This document shows positions 17,376 to 25,380 of a DNA stretch of 64,000 nt, one piece after another. Numbering within the stretch: the first letter of the stretch is position 1; the number at the start of each line of letters is the position of its first letter. The DNA comes from Agrobacterium vaccinii (lineage in GTDB: Bacteria; Pseudomonadota; Alphaproteobacteria; Rhizobiales; Rhizobiaceae), in contig NZ_CP054151.1 in assembly GCF_021310995.1 (NCBI RefSeq), positions 723,501 to 787,500 of the forward strand, written 5' to 3'. The notes under the pieces are model-generated. The model saw nothing but the letters and a program-made list of their open reading frames with translations, did no database searches and was not told the origin of the DNA. A program made the translations under genes and the position numbers.

Positions 17376-19007
17376 ATGGCCAAATATCTGATCGGCGTCG
17401 ACGTAGGAACCGGCTCTGCACGGGCGGGTGTCTTCGATACGTCGGGCGGGCTTTTGGCCACTGCGAAACGCGCAATAGCCCTTCACCGCGAAGACGGCGG
17501 CATCGTCGAGCAGTCGAGCGAGCAGGTCTGGCAAGCCGTATGCGAGGCGGTGAAGGAAAGCGTTGAAAAGGCGAAGATCGATCCCGCTGCGGTCGCTGGC
17601 ATCGGCTTTGACGCGACATGCTCCCTCGTCGTTCGCGGTCCTGGTGATGAAACGCTGGCGGTGAGCGACGCTGTCCACCCCGAACGGGACATTATCGTCT
17701 GGATGGACCACCGCGCCGTCGAACAGGCCGAGCGCATCAATGCCGGAGATCACGATGTCCTGAAATATGTCGGTGGCCGTATCTCACCGGAAATGCAGAC
17801 CCCGAAATTACTTTGGCTGAAGGAAAATAGGCCCGAAACCTATGCGAAGGCCGAGCATTTCTTCGATCTGGCGGATTTCCTCACATGGAAAGCAAGCGGC
17901 GCACTGGACCGCTCGAGCTGCACGGTGACGTGCAAATGGACCTATCTGGCCCATGAAGCACGATGGGACGGCGACTATTTCCGCCAGATCGGCCTTGGCG
18001 ACCTCGCCGACCAGGGCTTTGCTCGTATCGGCCAGAGTGTGGTGGAGCCCGGAACCTCGCTTGGTAACGGTCTGACCGCTGCGGCGGCACAGGCCATGGG
18101 GCTGCCAGCGGGAATTGCCGTTGCCGCAGGCCTCATCGATGCCCATGCAGGCGGTGTCGGCACCGTTGCCGCCGGGGGTGATGCACGCAACTGCCTCGGT
18201 TACGTCTTCGGCACCTCGTCTTGCACCATGACCACGACGGACAAGCCAGTCTTCGTGCCGGGTGTCTGGGGGCCATATTATTCGGCGATGGTTCCGGGCG
18301 CATGGCTGAACGAAGGCGGCCAATCGGCAGCCGGTGCTGCCATCGATCAGCTCGTGCAATTGCATCCCTCCACCGCGCAGGTAAGCCAGCTTGCAGACAG
18401 CAGCGGCAAATCGCTGCCGCAGTGGTTGGCCGACAGGGCACTGGAACTTGCCGGGACACCGGCACAGGCCGTTCGCCTCGCAGACCAGCTTCACGTCGTG
18501 CCGGAATTTCTCGGAAATCGCGCGCCATTTGCTGATCCGCACGCGCGTGCGGTGGTCATGGGACAGGGCATGGAGAGTGGAGCGGACTCGCTCGTCGCCC
18601 TCTATGTCGCAGGGATTTGCAGCCTTGGCTACGGCCTGCGGCAGATCATCGAAACACAGGCCAAGCACGGCGCGCCGATTTCAACGATCAGCGTCAGTGG
18701 TGGCGCCGGGGCGCATCCGCTGACGCGTCAGTTGCTGGCGGATACGACGGGCTATCCCGTCGAAGTCACGGAATGCGAAGAGCCGGTTCTACTCGGCTCT
18801 GCCATCCTGGGCGCCGTTGCTGCTAAACTGCACGACAATCTGCAAGGCGCCATGGCGACCATGTCGCGTGTGGAGATGCGCTGCGATCCTGATGAAGCGG
18901 TGCGCGCGCTGCACGACATAAGATACACCGCCTTTATCGCGTTGCAGAACACGGCACGAGACATCCGCAAATCGATGGACGACGTCTTGCACCAGTCCCG
19001 TGCCTGA
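17376..19007 (+). CDS. FGGY-family pentulose kinase (D-ribulokinase-like)
   Basis: This 543-residue sugar kinase has the N-terminal phosphate loop GVDVGTGSARAGVFD (residues 6-20), GFDATCSLV near 74, the IDAHAGG segment near 250 and a C-terminal ISVSGGAGAHPLTRQL. Length and these motifs fit the pentulose-kinase branch that includes the eukaryotic FGGY D-ribulokinase. It probably makes D-ribulose-5-phosphate from the product of the ribitol dehydrogenase just upstream. AGGAGA lies before the ATG. Activity on D- or L-ribulose or xylulose cannot be told from sequence alone. Confidence 0.86.
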   Translation: MAKYLIGVDVGTGSARAGVFDTSGGLLATAKRAIALHREDGGIVEQSSEQVWQAVCEAVKESVEKAKIDPAAVAGIGFDATCSLVVRGPGDETLAVSDAVHPERDIIVWMDHRAVEQAERINAGDHDVLKYVGGRISPEMQTPKLLWLKENRPETYAKAEHFFDLADFLTWKASGALDRSSCTVTCKWTYLAHEARWDGDYFRQIGLGDLADQGFARIGQSVVEPGTSLGNGLTAAAAQAMGLPAGIAVAAGLIDAHAGGVGTVAAGGDARNCLGYVFGTSSCTMTTTDKPVFVPGVWGPYYSAMVPGAWLNEGGQSAAGAAIDQLVQLHPSTAQVSQLADSSGKSLPQWLADRALELAGTPAQAVRLADQLHVVPEFLGNRAPFADPHARAVVMGQGMESGADSLVALYVAGICSLGYGLRQIIETQAKHGAPISTISVSGGAGAHPLTRQLLADTTGYPVEVTECEEPVLLGSAILGAVAAKLHDNLQGAMATMSRVEMRCDPDEAVRALHDIRYTAFIALQNTARDIRKSMDDVLHQSRA

Positions 19008-19070
19008 TCGTCGTCTGTCACCCGCAATCATTCCATTTTCTGGCCGGTGTGCCATAGTTTCGAGGTCATC

Positions 19071-19796
19071 ATGCAGTTCTCAGGAAAATCCGTCATCATC
19101 ACCGGCGCGGGCAAAGGCATCGGGCGCGCCTGCGCGCTTGTGATGGCAGAACGCGGTGCTGAGGTTATCGCGCTCAGCCGCACCCAGTCCGATCTCGATG
19201 CTTTGAAAGCCGAAATCGGAGGACGCTCGATCCGCGTCGACCTCTCGGATTCCGCAAATGCGCGCGCCGCGATGCGCGAGGCAGGCACCTGTAATTTTCT
19301 GATCAACAGCGCTGGCACGAACGTGCTTGAAAGCGTTCTGGATATGACCGAAGACGGCTATGAAACCGTTATGGGCATTAACCTCCGCGCAGCCCTGATC
19401 ACCTCTCAGGAATTTGCCCGCGCCCGTATTGCCGCAGGTGGTGGCGGTGCCATCGTCAACATCACATCCATTGCCGGTCATCGCGGATTTCAGGATCATC
19501 TCTGCTATGCGGCATCCAAGGCAGGTCTTGAGGGAGCGACCCGTGTTCTGGCCAAGGAACTGGGCCCCCACGGCATTCGCGTCAACGCCGTCGCGCCGAC
19601 GATCACCCTTACAGAACTTGCCGCCGAAGCCTGGAGTGACGCTGAAAAAAGTGCGCCGATGATGGTTCGCCATCCCCTCAACCGCTTTGCCGAAGCCGAG
19701 GAAGTCGCCCAGAGCATTGCGCTTCTTCTGTCCGACGACAGCCGGATGATTTCCGGCGCGGTGCTGCCGGTCGATGGCGGATTTCTGGCGGTCTAA
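19071..19796 (+). CDS. SDR oxidoreductase, L-xylulose reductase / pentitol dehydrogenase-like
   Basis: This 241-residue SDR starts with SVIITGAGKGIGRA and has LSRTQSDLDAL after the second strand, VDLSD, SAGTNVLES and the catalytic YAASKAGLEG near residue 145. The ALSRTQ-x-DLD-x-L segment and the end ISGAVLPVDGGFLAV are close to the dicarbonyl/L-xylulose reductase group, which interconverts L-xylulose and xylitol with NADP(H). It follows the kinase by 63 bases and is the last gene of the operon. With it the operon could also handle xylitol or arabitol. The substrate is an inference. Confidence 0.78.
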   Translation: MQFSGKSVIITGAGKGIGRACALVMAERGAEVIALSRTQSDLDALKAEIGGRSIRVDLSDSANARAAMREAGTCNFLINSAGTNVLESVLDMTEDGYETVMGINLRAALITSQEFARARIAAGGGGAIVNITSIAGHRGFQDHLCYAASKAGLEGATRVLAKELGPHGIRVNAVAPTITLTELAAEAWSDAEKSAPMMVRHPLNRFAEAEEVAQSIALLLSDDSRMISGAVLPVDGGFLAV

Positions 19797-19843
19797 GGCG
19801 CACGACATGGTGCCCCACTGGCACTTTACCTTCGATGCCGAGG

Positions 19844-19868
19844 GGAACTGATCGGACGATCGCTTGTT
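19844..19868 (+). promoter_or_regulatory. Candidate EcfG (general stress sigma) promoter
   Basis: GGAAC at 19844-19848 is followed after 16 bases by TGTT at 19865-19868. The alphaproteobacterial general-stress promoter is GGAAC-N16/17-cGTT; only the first base of the -10 differs. Transcription would begin about 35 bases before the SDR start codon at 19912. Confidence 0.6.
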
Positions 19869-19911
19869 AGCGGGGGGAGCCATTCCCGCCCTCAACACGA
19901 TTGGAACCACC

Positions 19912-20775
19912 ATGTCCGACACACAGCACCCCATGCCACCCTTCGCCGAACAGCAGCAGGAGCCACCTGGAAAGACCGCGCAGATGCGCCCGGTACCCGA
20001 CCACGGGGAGACATCCTATCGCGGAAACGGCAGGCTGGAGGGCAAGGTGGCGCTGATCACCGGTGCCGACTCCGGCATCGGCAAGGCAGTTGCCATCGCC
20101 TTTGCGCGCGAAGGCGCCAACATTCTCATCTCCTATCTCAACGAAGACGAGGATGCGCAGGACACGGCCAAGTGGGTCGAGGAAGCCGGTCGCAAGGCCA
20201 TCCTCGTTCCCGGCGACATCAAGTCTGAGGCGCATTGCAAATCGCTCGTGTCGCAAACCGTCGAAAAGCTGGGTGCAATCGATATTCTGGTGAACAACGC
20301 CGCGTTCCAGCGAACCTATGCGGCGATCGAGGACATCAGCGCAGAGGAGTGGGACGAGACCTTCCGCACCAACATCTACGCACCGTTTTTCCTGTCCAAG
20401 GCTGCCGTGCCGTTGATGAAACCCGGTAGCGCGATTATCAACACGACATCGATCCAGTCGAGACAGCCTTCTCCCGCGTTGCTGGCCTATGCCTCGACCA
20501 AGGGTGCCATCTCCAACTTCACGGCGGGTCTGGCAGAAATGGTTGCCGACAAGGGCATTCGCGTGAATGCGGTGGCGCCCGGCCCCATCTGGACACCGCT
20601 GATTCCCTCTACCATGCCCGCAGAAAAGGCAGCGAAATTCGGCGAGGGCACATTGATTGGGCGTGCCGGACAACCGGCAGAGCTGGCAGGAGCCTATGTC
20701 CTGCTTGCCTCGGATCTGGGCAGTTACATGACCGGCGCCGTTGTTCCGGTTACGGGCGGCGAGATTATGATCTGA
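19912..20775 (+). CDS. SDR-family general stress oxidoreductase (YhdG/GS39-like)
   Basis: This 287-residue protein has an N-terminal extension rich in Pro and Gln (PPFAEQQQEPPGK) ahead of the Rossmann core, with TGADSGIG near residue 51, NNA near 132 and YASTKGA near 198. The extension and the D-x-GE-x-SY-x-G-x-GRL run belong to the group of general stress proteins including Bacillus GS39. The substrate of this group is unknown. A candidate EcfG promoter precedes it, consistent with induction by general stress. The ATG at 19912 has no strong ribosome-binding site; a TTG at 19864 is in frame but falls within the promoter. Confidence 0.85.
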   Translation: MSDTQHPMPPFAEQQQEPPGKTAQMRPVPDHGETSYRGNGRLEGKVALITGADSGIGKAVAIAFAREGANILISYLNEDEDAQDTAKWVEEAGRKAILVPGDIKSEAHCKSLVSQTVEKLGAIDILVNNAAFQRTYAAIEDISAEEWDETFRTNIYAPFFLSKAAVPLMKPGSAIINTTSIQSRQPSPALLAYASTKGAISNFTAGLAEMVADKGIRVNAVAPGPIWTPLIPSTMPAEKAAKFGEGTLIGRAGQPAELAGAYVLLASDLGSYMTGAVVPVTGGEIMI

Positions 20776-20796
20776 CGCAATAGCGTAACCACAGGG

Positions 20797-20820
20797 GGCA
20801 CGTTCTATCGGCGCCGTGCC
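20797..20820 (+). terminator. Weak candidate terminator after the stress SDR
   Basis: The arms GGCACG and CGTGCC enclose a 12-base loop and are followed by TTCCTGTTTTC. The stem is short and the T run broken, so this is tentative. Confidence 0.35.
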
Positions 20821-20911
20821 TTCCTGTTTTCATTTTCTGGCCCACATCAGGACCTCTTTCAAAGCGTAAGGAAGCATGCGACGTTCGTGTCATCGAATGA
20901 GAGAGAATGAC

Positions 20912-22420
20912 ATGACAGATGCGCCTCAGCCTCCGAAAATCAACCGTGGCAGTCTTCAGGAACTGATCGGCGGCTTGAGCGACGGCATCATTCTGGTGGA
21001 GCAGGACGGCAGCATTGCCTGGGCCAACCAGTCGGCCCTCGATATGCATCGTATCTCCAGCGTCGATGATCTGGGTGGCGACGCAAAGGGATATCGCCGC
21101 GGGTTCACCCTGCGCTATCGCAACAACCACCCCCTAGAGGAAGGCCAATATCCGATAGAGCGCTTGCTTGCGGGCGAGACGATCGACGATGTCACCGTTG
21201 AGATTTCGCCCGCCGATGATCTCGATCTCGTCTGGGTGCACACGGTGCGCAGCATGATTATTTCGGATGCGGGCGAAAAGGCCGATGTACTGGCGCTCAT
21301 TTTGCGGGATGAAACGCCCCGTTTCGAGGCTGAAGAACGCTTTGAGCGCTCCTTCAACGCCAATCCGGCGCCGGGCCTGATTTGCCGGATAGACGACCAG
21401 CGCTTCATCCGCGTCAATCAGGGCTTTCTAGAAATGACTGGCTTCATGAAGGAAGACATCATCGGAAAGACCGTTGAAGCCGTGGGGCTGTTTTCCAATT
21501 GCGACACCGGTGAGGATGCCTTGTTGAAGCTTGGGGATGGCCGGGTTATCAGGCACCGCGAAGCCCTGGTTCCCTTACCCGATGGCGGAGACCGGCTGGT
21601 AATTGTGGCGGGCGAACCGATTTCGGTCGTGGAAGAGCCCTGCATGCTGTTCACATTTGCTGATCTGGATGCACGCCGGAAAGCGCAAAATGCGCTGCGC
21701 CAGAGTGAGGAACGCTTCTCCAAATCCTTCCGGCTGTCACCTGCACCCGCTGCCGTTTCCCGCCTTGATGACTTCGTCTTCACGGAAGCCAACGACGCGT
21801 TTTTGCAAATCTCCGGATATGCATCGACGGAAGTCATCGGCAGGACCGCGAGCGACCTCCGTTTGTGGGACGATATCCCGGCACGCCGCGCCTTGGAGCA
21901 AAAACTGCGTGACAATACGTTCATCCGCAACGAGTCCATGCGGATGAAGCAGAAGGATGGAGGCATGGCCGATTGTCTCGTTTCCGCAGAACGTGTGGAA
22001 ATCAACGACGAGCTATGCGTCATCTGGGCGCTGCAGGATGTGACGGAGCGCAAGCGAAGCGAGGCACAGCTGGTGGAGGCCATCGAAAGCGTCATGGCCG
22101 ACACCTCCTGGTTCAGCCGATCCATCGTTGACCGGTTGGCCACTCTGAAACAGACATCGACTGCGGCACCAACCGCGCAACTGATGGAACTGAGCGACCG
22201 CGAACGGGAAATCCTCGGCCTCATCTGCAACGGCCAAAGCGATGCCGATATGGGCGAGACGTTGCACCTGTCCAAAAACACCATCCGAAACCACATCGCG
22301 TCTCTCTATGGCAAAATCGGTGTCAATCGCCGAGCAGCGGCGGTGATCTGGGCGCGAGAGCGTGGTTTCACGGGCGTCAGCGATGCCAAATCCAAAAGCC
22401 GCGCAAAAACGAAGAAATAA
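20912..22420 (+). CDS. Triple-PAS LuxR-type transcriptional regulator
   Basis: This 502-residue protein has three PAS-like sensor regions (about residues 12-135, 145-265 and 275-395; each has a G/D-x-N-x-A/G-F or A-NQSAL/NQGFL/NDAFL signature) and a C-terminal LuxR/GerE DNA-binding domain at about 425-490 (LSDREREILGLICNGQSDADM, then LHLSKNTIRNHIASLYGKIGV). No kinase domain is present, so it senses and binds DNA in a single protein. GAGAGA lies before the ATG at 20912; ATG codons at 20876 and 20897 are alternatives. The CsbD gene is next, with a TACTAG-N5-CTAGTA palindrome at 22449-22465 between them that could be its target. Ligands are unknown. Confidence 0.85.
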   Translation: MTDAPQPPKINRGSLQELIGGLSDGIILVEQDGSIAWANQSALDMHRISSVDDLGGDAKGYRRGFTLRYRNNHPLEEGQYPIERLLAGETIDDVTVEISPADDLDLVWVHTVRSMIISDAGEKADVLALILRDETPRFEAEERFERSFNANPAPGLICRIDDQRFIRVNQGFLEMTGFMKEDIIGKTVEAVGLFSNCDTGEDALLKLGDGRVIRHREALVPLPDGGDRLVIVAGEPISVVEEPCMLFTFADLDARRKAQNALRQSEERFSKSFRLSPAPAAVSRLDDFVFTEANDAFLQISGYASTEVIGRTASDLRLWDDIPARRALEQKLRDNTFIRNESMRMKQKDGGMADCLVSAERVEINDELCVIWALQDVTERKRSEAQLVEAIESVMADTSWFSRSIVDRLATLKQTSTAAPTAQLMELSDREREILGLICNGQSDADMGETLHLSKNTIRNHIASLYGKIGVNRRAAAVIWARERGFTGVSDAKSKSRAKTKK

Positions 22421-22448
22421 TCCAAAAAGCGTGAAAAAGGTTATTTCC

Positions 22449-22465
22449 TACTAGACTGACTAGTA
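22449..22465. promoter_or_regulatory. Palindrome between LuxR-type gene and csbD
   Basis: The arms TACTAG and CTAGTA surround ACTGA. The site begins 29 bases after the regulator stop and about 105 bases before the CsbD start. Size and symmetry suit a LuxR-type dimer, but no binding data exist; it may equally be chance. Confidence 0.4.
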
Positions 22466-22570
22466 TTTTCCAATCTGCAAATGCTTCTCGGGACGGCGTA
22501 TTTCCTATGACATGACACTGGCATCCGCTGGCGTCATCGTAGCAAACGCTTTGTATCGAAAGGATTTATC

Positions 22571-22750
22571 ATGGATAAGAACCGGATCGAAGGTGCCGCT
22601 AAGGAACTCAAGGGCACAATCAAGGAAGCAGCCGGCAAGTTGACCGGCAACGGGAAGCTGGAAGCAGAAGGCAAGGCCGACAAGGTCGCGGGCAATGCCC
22701 AGAGCGCGGTTGGCAAGGGCAAGGATGCCGTCAGGGATGCCCTGAAATAA
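22571..22750 (+). CDS. CsbD family stress protein
   Basis: A 59-residue protein of the CsbD family: MDKNRIEGAAKELKG at the start, then a Lys/Ala/Gly-rich repeat pattern (KEAAGKLTGNGKLEAEGKAD, then KVAGNAQSAVGKGKD). The family is induced by general stress in many bacteria; its biochemical role is unknown. The protein is very rich in charged and small residues and has no aromatic residue, suggesting a flexible helical protein. AAAGGATTTATC precedes the ATG. It follows the PAS-LuxR regulator on the same strand. No EcfG promoter was found right upstream. Confidence 0.9.
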   Translation: MDKNRIEGAAKELKGTIKEAAGKLTGNGKLEAEGKADKVAGNAQSAVGKGKDAVRDALK

Positions 22751-22814
22751 GCTTTGATCCCAGCGCTCGGGCTCGCGGTAGCGCGGGCCAGAGCCCATCG
22801 AAGGTAAAACCACG

Positions 22815-23069
22815 ATGTTCTTTTCGCTTCAATCCACCCCTGCGGTCGCTTCTCCCACACACTGCGCGACCGATGCCACTCTAAGGTGCCTGCTCGCTTA
22901 TGGCGTTGGCCTTGAGGATTGCCGGATCAGTGTCGAGTTTTCAGACTGCGGCGTGATCCTCACGGGCCGCGCACCTTCCAAGGCGGCGGTCAGGACGGCG
23001 GTGAATATTGTCGCGGACTTCACATCGAGACCGGTGCACTCCTGCATTCAGGTTAAAGCACCAAAGTGA
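22815..23069 (+). CDS. Small BON-domain-like protein
   Basis: This 84-residue protein resembles a single BON domain: a predicted helix (CATDATLRCLLAYGV), a strand pair with the glycine of the VILTGRAPSKAAVRTAVNIV segment near residues 47-67, and a last strand. BON domains occur in OsmY-type stress proteins and are thought to bind lipids. No signal peptide is clear. It lies 64 bases after csbD on the same strand, inside a run of stress genes. Two free cysteines (18, 25) and two more (36, 77) are unusual for so short a protein. Moderate certainty that it is expressed. Confidence 0.6.
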   Translation: MFFSLQSTPAVASPTHCATDATLRCLLAYGVGLEDCRISVEFSDCGVILTGRAPSKAAVRTAVNIVADFTSRPVHSCIQVKAPK

Positions 23070-23142
23070 TCATGCACCCCTTATCAGGCTCTTAAGAGAG
23101 CAAATGACAATCGAGTTGAAATACACACGTTAGGAATTCACG

Positions 23143-23655
23143 ATGAAAAAGACACTTATTCTCGCAATCGCCAGCACCCTTGCGCTCACCTCCGCCGCCT
23201 CTGCTGCAAACCACAGCAAAAAGCGCGCGCCAGAACAGGTCGCGACTCAGCCGAAAGAACGGTTGGGAACATTGTCCTGTGAGGTTGCAGGCGGCATCGG
23301 ATTGCTGATCGGCTCCAGCAAGGCTGTGACTTGCCAGTTCAAGCAGCGCACCGGCAAGGTCGAACGCTACACCGGCACCATCGGCAAGCTCGGTATCGAC
23401 GTTGGCATCACGGGCAAGTCCTATCTCAGCTGGATCGTGGTCAATACGGCGCCAACCACCGTGGGTGAAGGTAGCCTTGCAGGCACCTATGTCGGCGCTT
23501 CCGCTGGCGCCTCGGTGGGCATCGGTCTCGGCGCAAACGCTCTCGTGGGCGGCAATTCCAAGAATTTCGGCCTTCAGCCATTGAGTGCTGAAGCCGGTAC
23601 CGGCCTCAACGTCGCCGCTGGCGTATCCCGCCTTCAGCTGCGTAGCATGAAATAA
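23143..23655 (+). CDS. DUF992 domain exported protein
   Basis: This 170-residue protein has a Sec signal peptide of about 22 residues ending SAASAA, then a DUF992 domain: the LGTLSCEVAGGIGLLIGSSKAVTC segment with two cysteines, and the repeated small-residue stretch GTYVGASAGASVGIGLGANALVGG. Members are short periplasmic or outer-membrane-associated proteins found mostly in Rhizobiales; the function is unknown. TAGGAATTCACG precedes the ATG. A strong two-way terminator follows six bases after its stop. Confidence 0.88.
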   Translation: MKKTLILAIASTLALTSAASAANHSKKRAPEQVATQPKERLGTLSCEVAGGIGLLIGSSKAVTCQFKQRTGKVERYTGTIGKLGIDVGITGKSYLSWIVVNTAPTTVGEGSLAGTYVGASAGASVGIGLGANALVGGNSKNFGLQPLSAEAGTGLNVAAGVSRLQLRSMK

Positions 23656-23660
23656 AAAAC

Positions 23661-23690
23661 GGGAGCGCACGACGGATGTTGTGCGCTCCC
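23661..23690. terminator. Bidirectional intrinsic terminator
   Basis: A perfect 10-bp stem (GGGAGCGCAC with GTGCGCTCCC) encloses a 10-base loop, with an A run on the left and TCTCGTTTT on the right. It lies between the convergent DUF992 and PPOX-fold genes and can end transcription from both sides. Confidence 0.85.
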
Positions 23691-23719
23691 TCTCGTTTTA
23701 CGATCAGATCGTCGTGGCG

Positions 23720-24202
23720 TTACATCTCGACCTTGGCGTTCTCACCCATATCAGGGCGAGTATTGCTGACGGCGGCAGCGGCCATCTTGATGTAGCTGAT
23801 GACGGTGCCGGGGCTATCCCAGTATTCGGCAAAGGACGGCGTCACCTTCAGGATGCGGATAGACGGATCGTCGGCATCATCCCACCAAGCCTTTGCAGGC
23901 GTCGCCCAGAGATCGCGAATTTTTTCGCGGTCGTTCTGAACTTCAGCAACGCCTGATATCGATACGTATTTCTGGCCCTTGGAATCGGCGAAGGCGAGGC
24001 AGACATTGGGGTATCGCGAGACTTCTTCGTCCTTATGGCTTGCCACATCGGTGAGGAAATAGAACGCGTTTTCGAGCTGCTCGGCATAGGCCGACATGGG
24101 GCGGGCGCGCAAATCTGCACCCGTTTGCGTGGTCAGCATGCAGAACCCGATTTTCTCGGCGAGTTCCCACACCTTGGTAATGTCATTTTTCGTATCAGCC
24201 AT
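23720..24202 (-). CDS. General stress protein, pyridoxamine 5'-phosphate oxidase-like (split barrel)
   Basis: This 160-residue protein belongs to the flavin-binding split-barrel stress proteins (GSP26 type): CMLTTQTGADLRARPMSAY near residues 21-40, then FYFLTDVASHKDEEVSRYPNVCLAFAD and KYVSISGVAEV. Such proteins bind FMN or FAD; the substrate is unknown. The ATG at 24202 is behind GGAGA. A perfect EcfG promoter (GGAAC-N16-CGTT) lies directly upstream, so expression under general stress is likely. Its C-terminus meets the DUF992 terminator. Confidence 0.88.
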   Translation of the reverse strand: MADTKNDITKVWELAEKIGFCMLTTQTGADLRARPMSAYAEQLENAFYFLTDVASHKDEEVSRYPNVCLAFADSKGQKYVSISGVAEVQNDREKIRDLWATPAKAWWDDADDPSIRILKVTPSFAEYWDSPGTVISYIKMAAAAVSNTRPDMGENAKVEM

Positions 24203-24229
24203 TCGTCGTCTCCTGTGTTGTGTGCAGCA

Positions 24230-24254
24230 AACGGTGAGGACAGAGCAACGTTCC
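24230..24254 (-). promoter_or_regulatory. EcfG (general stress sigma) promoter
   Basis: On the minus strand GGAAC (24254-24250) and CGTT (24233-24230) are exactly 16 bases apart, which is the full EcfG consensus. It stands 27 bases before the PPOX-fold start codon, so transcription should begin about 20 bases before the gene. Confidence 0.8.
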
Positions 24255-24281
24255 ACAAACTCCGCTACGACACTCAAACGA

Positions 24282-25241
24282 CTACGCGACCTCCTGACGC
24301 TGCGGCACGTCGGTCCGTACCGGCAGTTCCAGCTTTCCGAGCGCGCTCCTGTGTAGAAGTTTGGCAAGCCAGTCCACGAAAACGCGGACCTTGTTCGTAA
24401 CGTGCCTCGTTTGCGGATAGACGATGTAGACCGGCATCGGCTCGCGGTTCCATTCCGGCAACACACGCACAAGCTCGCCCCTCGCCATTTCTTCCCTGAT
24501 CATGAAGGGTGCAAGCTGCGCGACGCCCATGCCAGCCAGTGCTGCATTCTGAAAGGTCCGGCTGTCATTGGCGGAGACGATGTAGCGCGGCGTGACCTCA
24601 ACTGAACGTAAGCCATTATCGAAAGGCATCGTCATAACCTGGCCGGACGTCGCGTTGAGATATCCCACGGCAAAATGGTCTTTTTCCAAATCCTCAGGCT
24701 GCTGAGGCATTCCGAAACGCGCGATGTATTCAGGCGACGCACAGGTGATGAACTCCAGATCTGCGACCTTGCGAGCGATGAGCGACTGGTCACGCGGCGT
24801 GCCGACGCGCAGGGCGCAATCGACGTTTTCAACAATGTAGTCCACCAACCGGTCGCCGACACCGAGATCGAGACGGATTTGCGGATATTGCTGATAGAAT
24901 TCGCAGAGATTGGGGATGATGATATTATCTGCAAACGCCCCGGCCATTTCCACCCGCAATTTTCCCGAGGGCTGCGTGTTGGTGTTGGAGAGGCTGCCGT
25001 CCAACTCATCGATCTCGGATAGTATCTGCACAGCGCGTTCGTAATAGAGCGCGCCATCTGTCGTGAGCATGACCCGGCGTGTCGTACGGTTGAGCAGGGT
25101 CGTGCGCAAGTGCGCTTCCAACCCCTGCACCATATTGGTTACGGTGGTCTTCGGCATTTCCAACGCGTTCGCAGCACGCGTGAAATTTCCCGTTTCCACC
25201 ACGCGTGCAAAGACGCGCATTGCAGCCAGTTGGTCCATCAT
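24282..25241 (-). CDS. LysR-family transcriptional regulator
   Basis: This 319-residue protein has the N-terminal LysR winged helix (AMRVFARVVETGNFTRAANALEMPKTTVTNMVQGLEAHL region, residues 8-46; note the Thr-Val-Thr recognition helix) and a periplasmic-binding-like effector domain. It resembles the CrgA/AaeR-type subgroup. It is divergent from the hydrolase-fold gene and the RND efflux operon, with about 120 bases between, so it probably controls them; RND pumps of the MexEF type also have LysR activators. AGAGGAGCT precedes the ATG pair at 25241/25238. Confidence 0.88.
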   Translation of the reverse strand: MMDQLAAMRVFARVVETGNFTRAANALEMPKTTVTNMVQGLEAHLRTTLLNRTTRRVMLTTDGALYYERAVQILSEIDELDGSLSNTNTQPSGKLRVEMAGAFADNIIIPNLCEFYQQYPQIRLDLGVGDRLVDYIVENVDCALRVGTPRDQSLIARKVADLEFITCASPEYIARFGMPQQPEDLEKDHFAVGYLNATSGQVMTMPFDNGLRSVEVTPRYIVSANDSRTFQNAALAGMGVAQLAPFMIREEMARGELVRVLPEWNREPMPVYIVYPQTRHVTNKVRVFVDWLAKLLHRSALGKLELPVRTDVPQRQEVA

Positions 25242-25380
25242 AGCTCCTCTTGAGTCATTGTCCGTATTTTTGGAACAGTGTTTCCGATTTTAGCAACTTG
25301 TGTAATCTATCTCGAACAATAATATCTACATTAGAAATCACCGCAAGGGGTGGCTATCAATGGTCATCAAGGGAAACGAG

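Noticed and set aside
20876..20911. Upstream ATG for the PAS-LuxR protein
   Set aside because: Adds 12 residues with no similarity; the ATG at 20912 has GAGAGA in proper distance. Kept only as an alternative.
25242..25359. LysR operator (T-N11-A) in the gap before the hydrolase gene
   Set aside because: Several loose TTGT/ACAA pairings fit, none stands out, so no single site can be supported.
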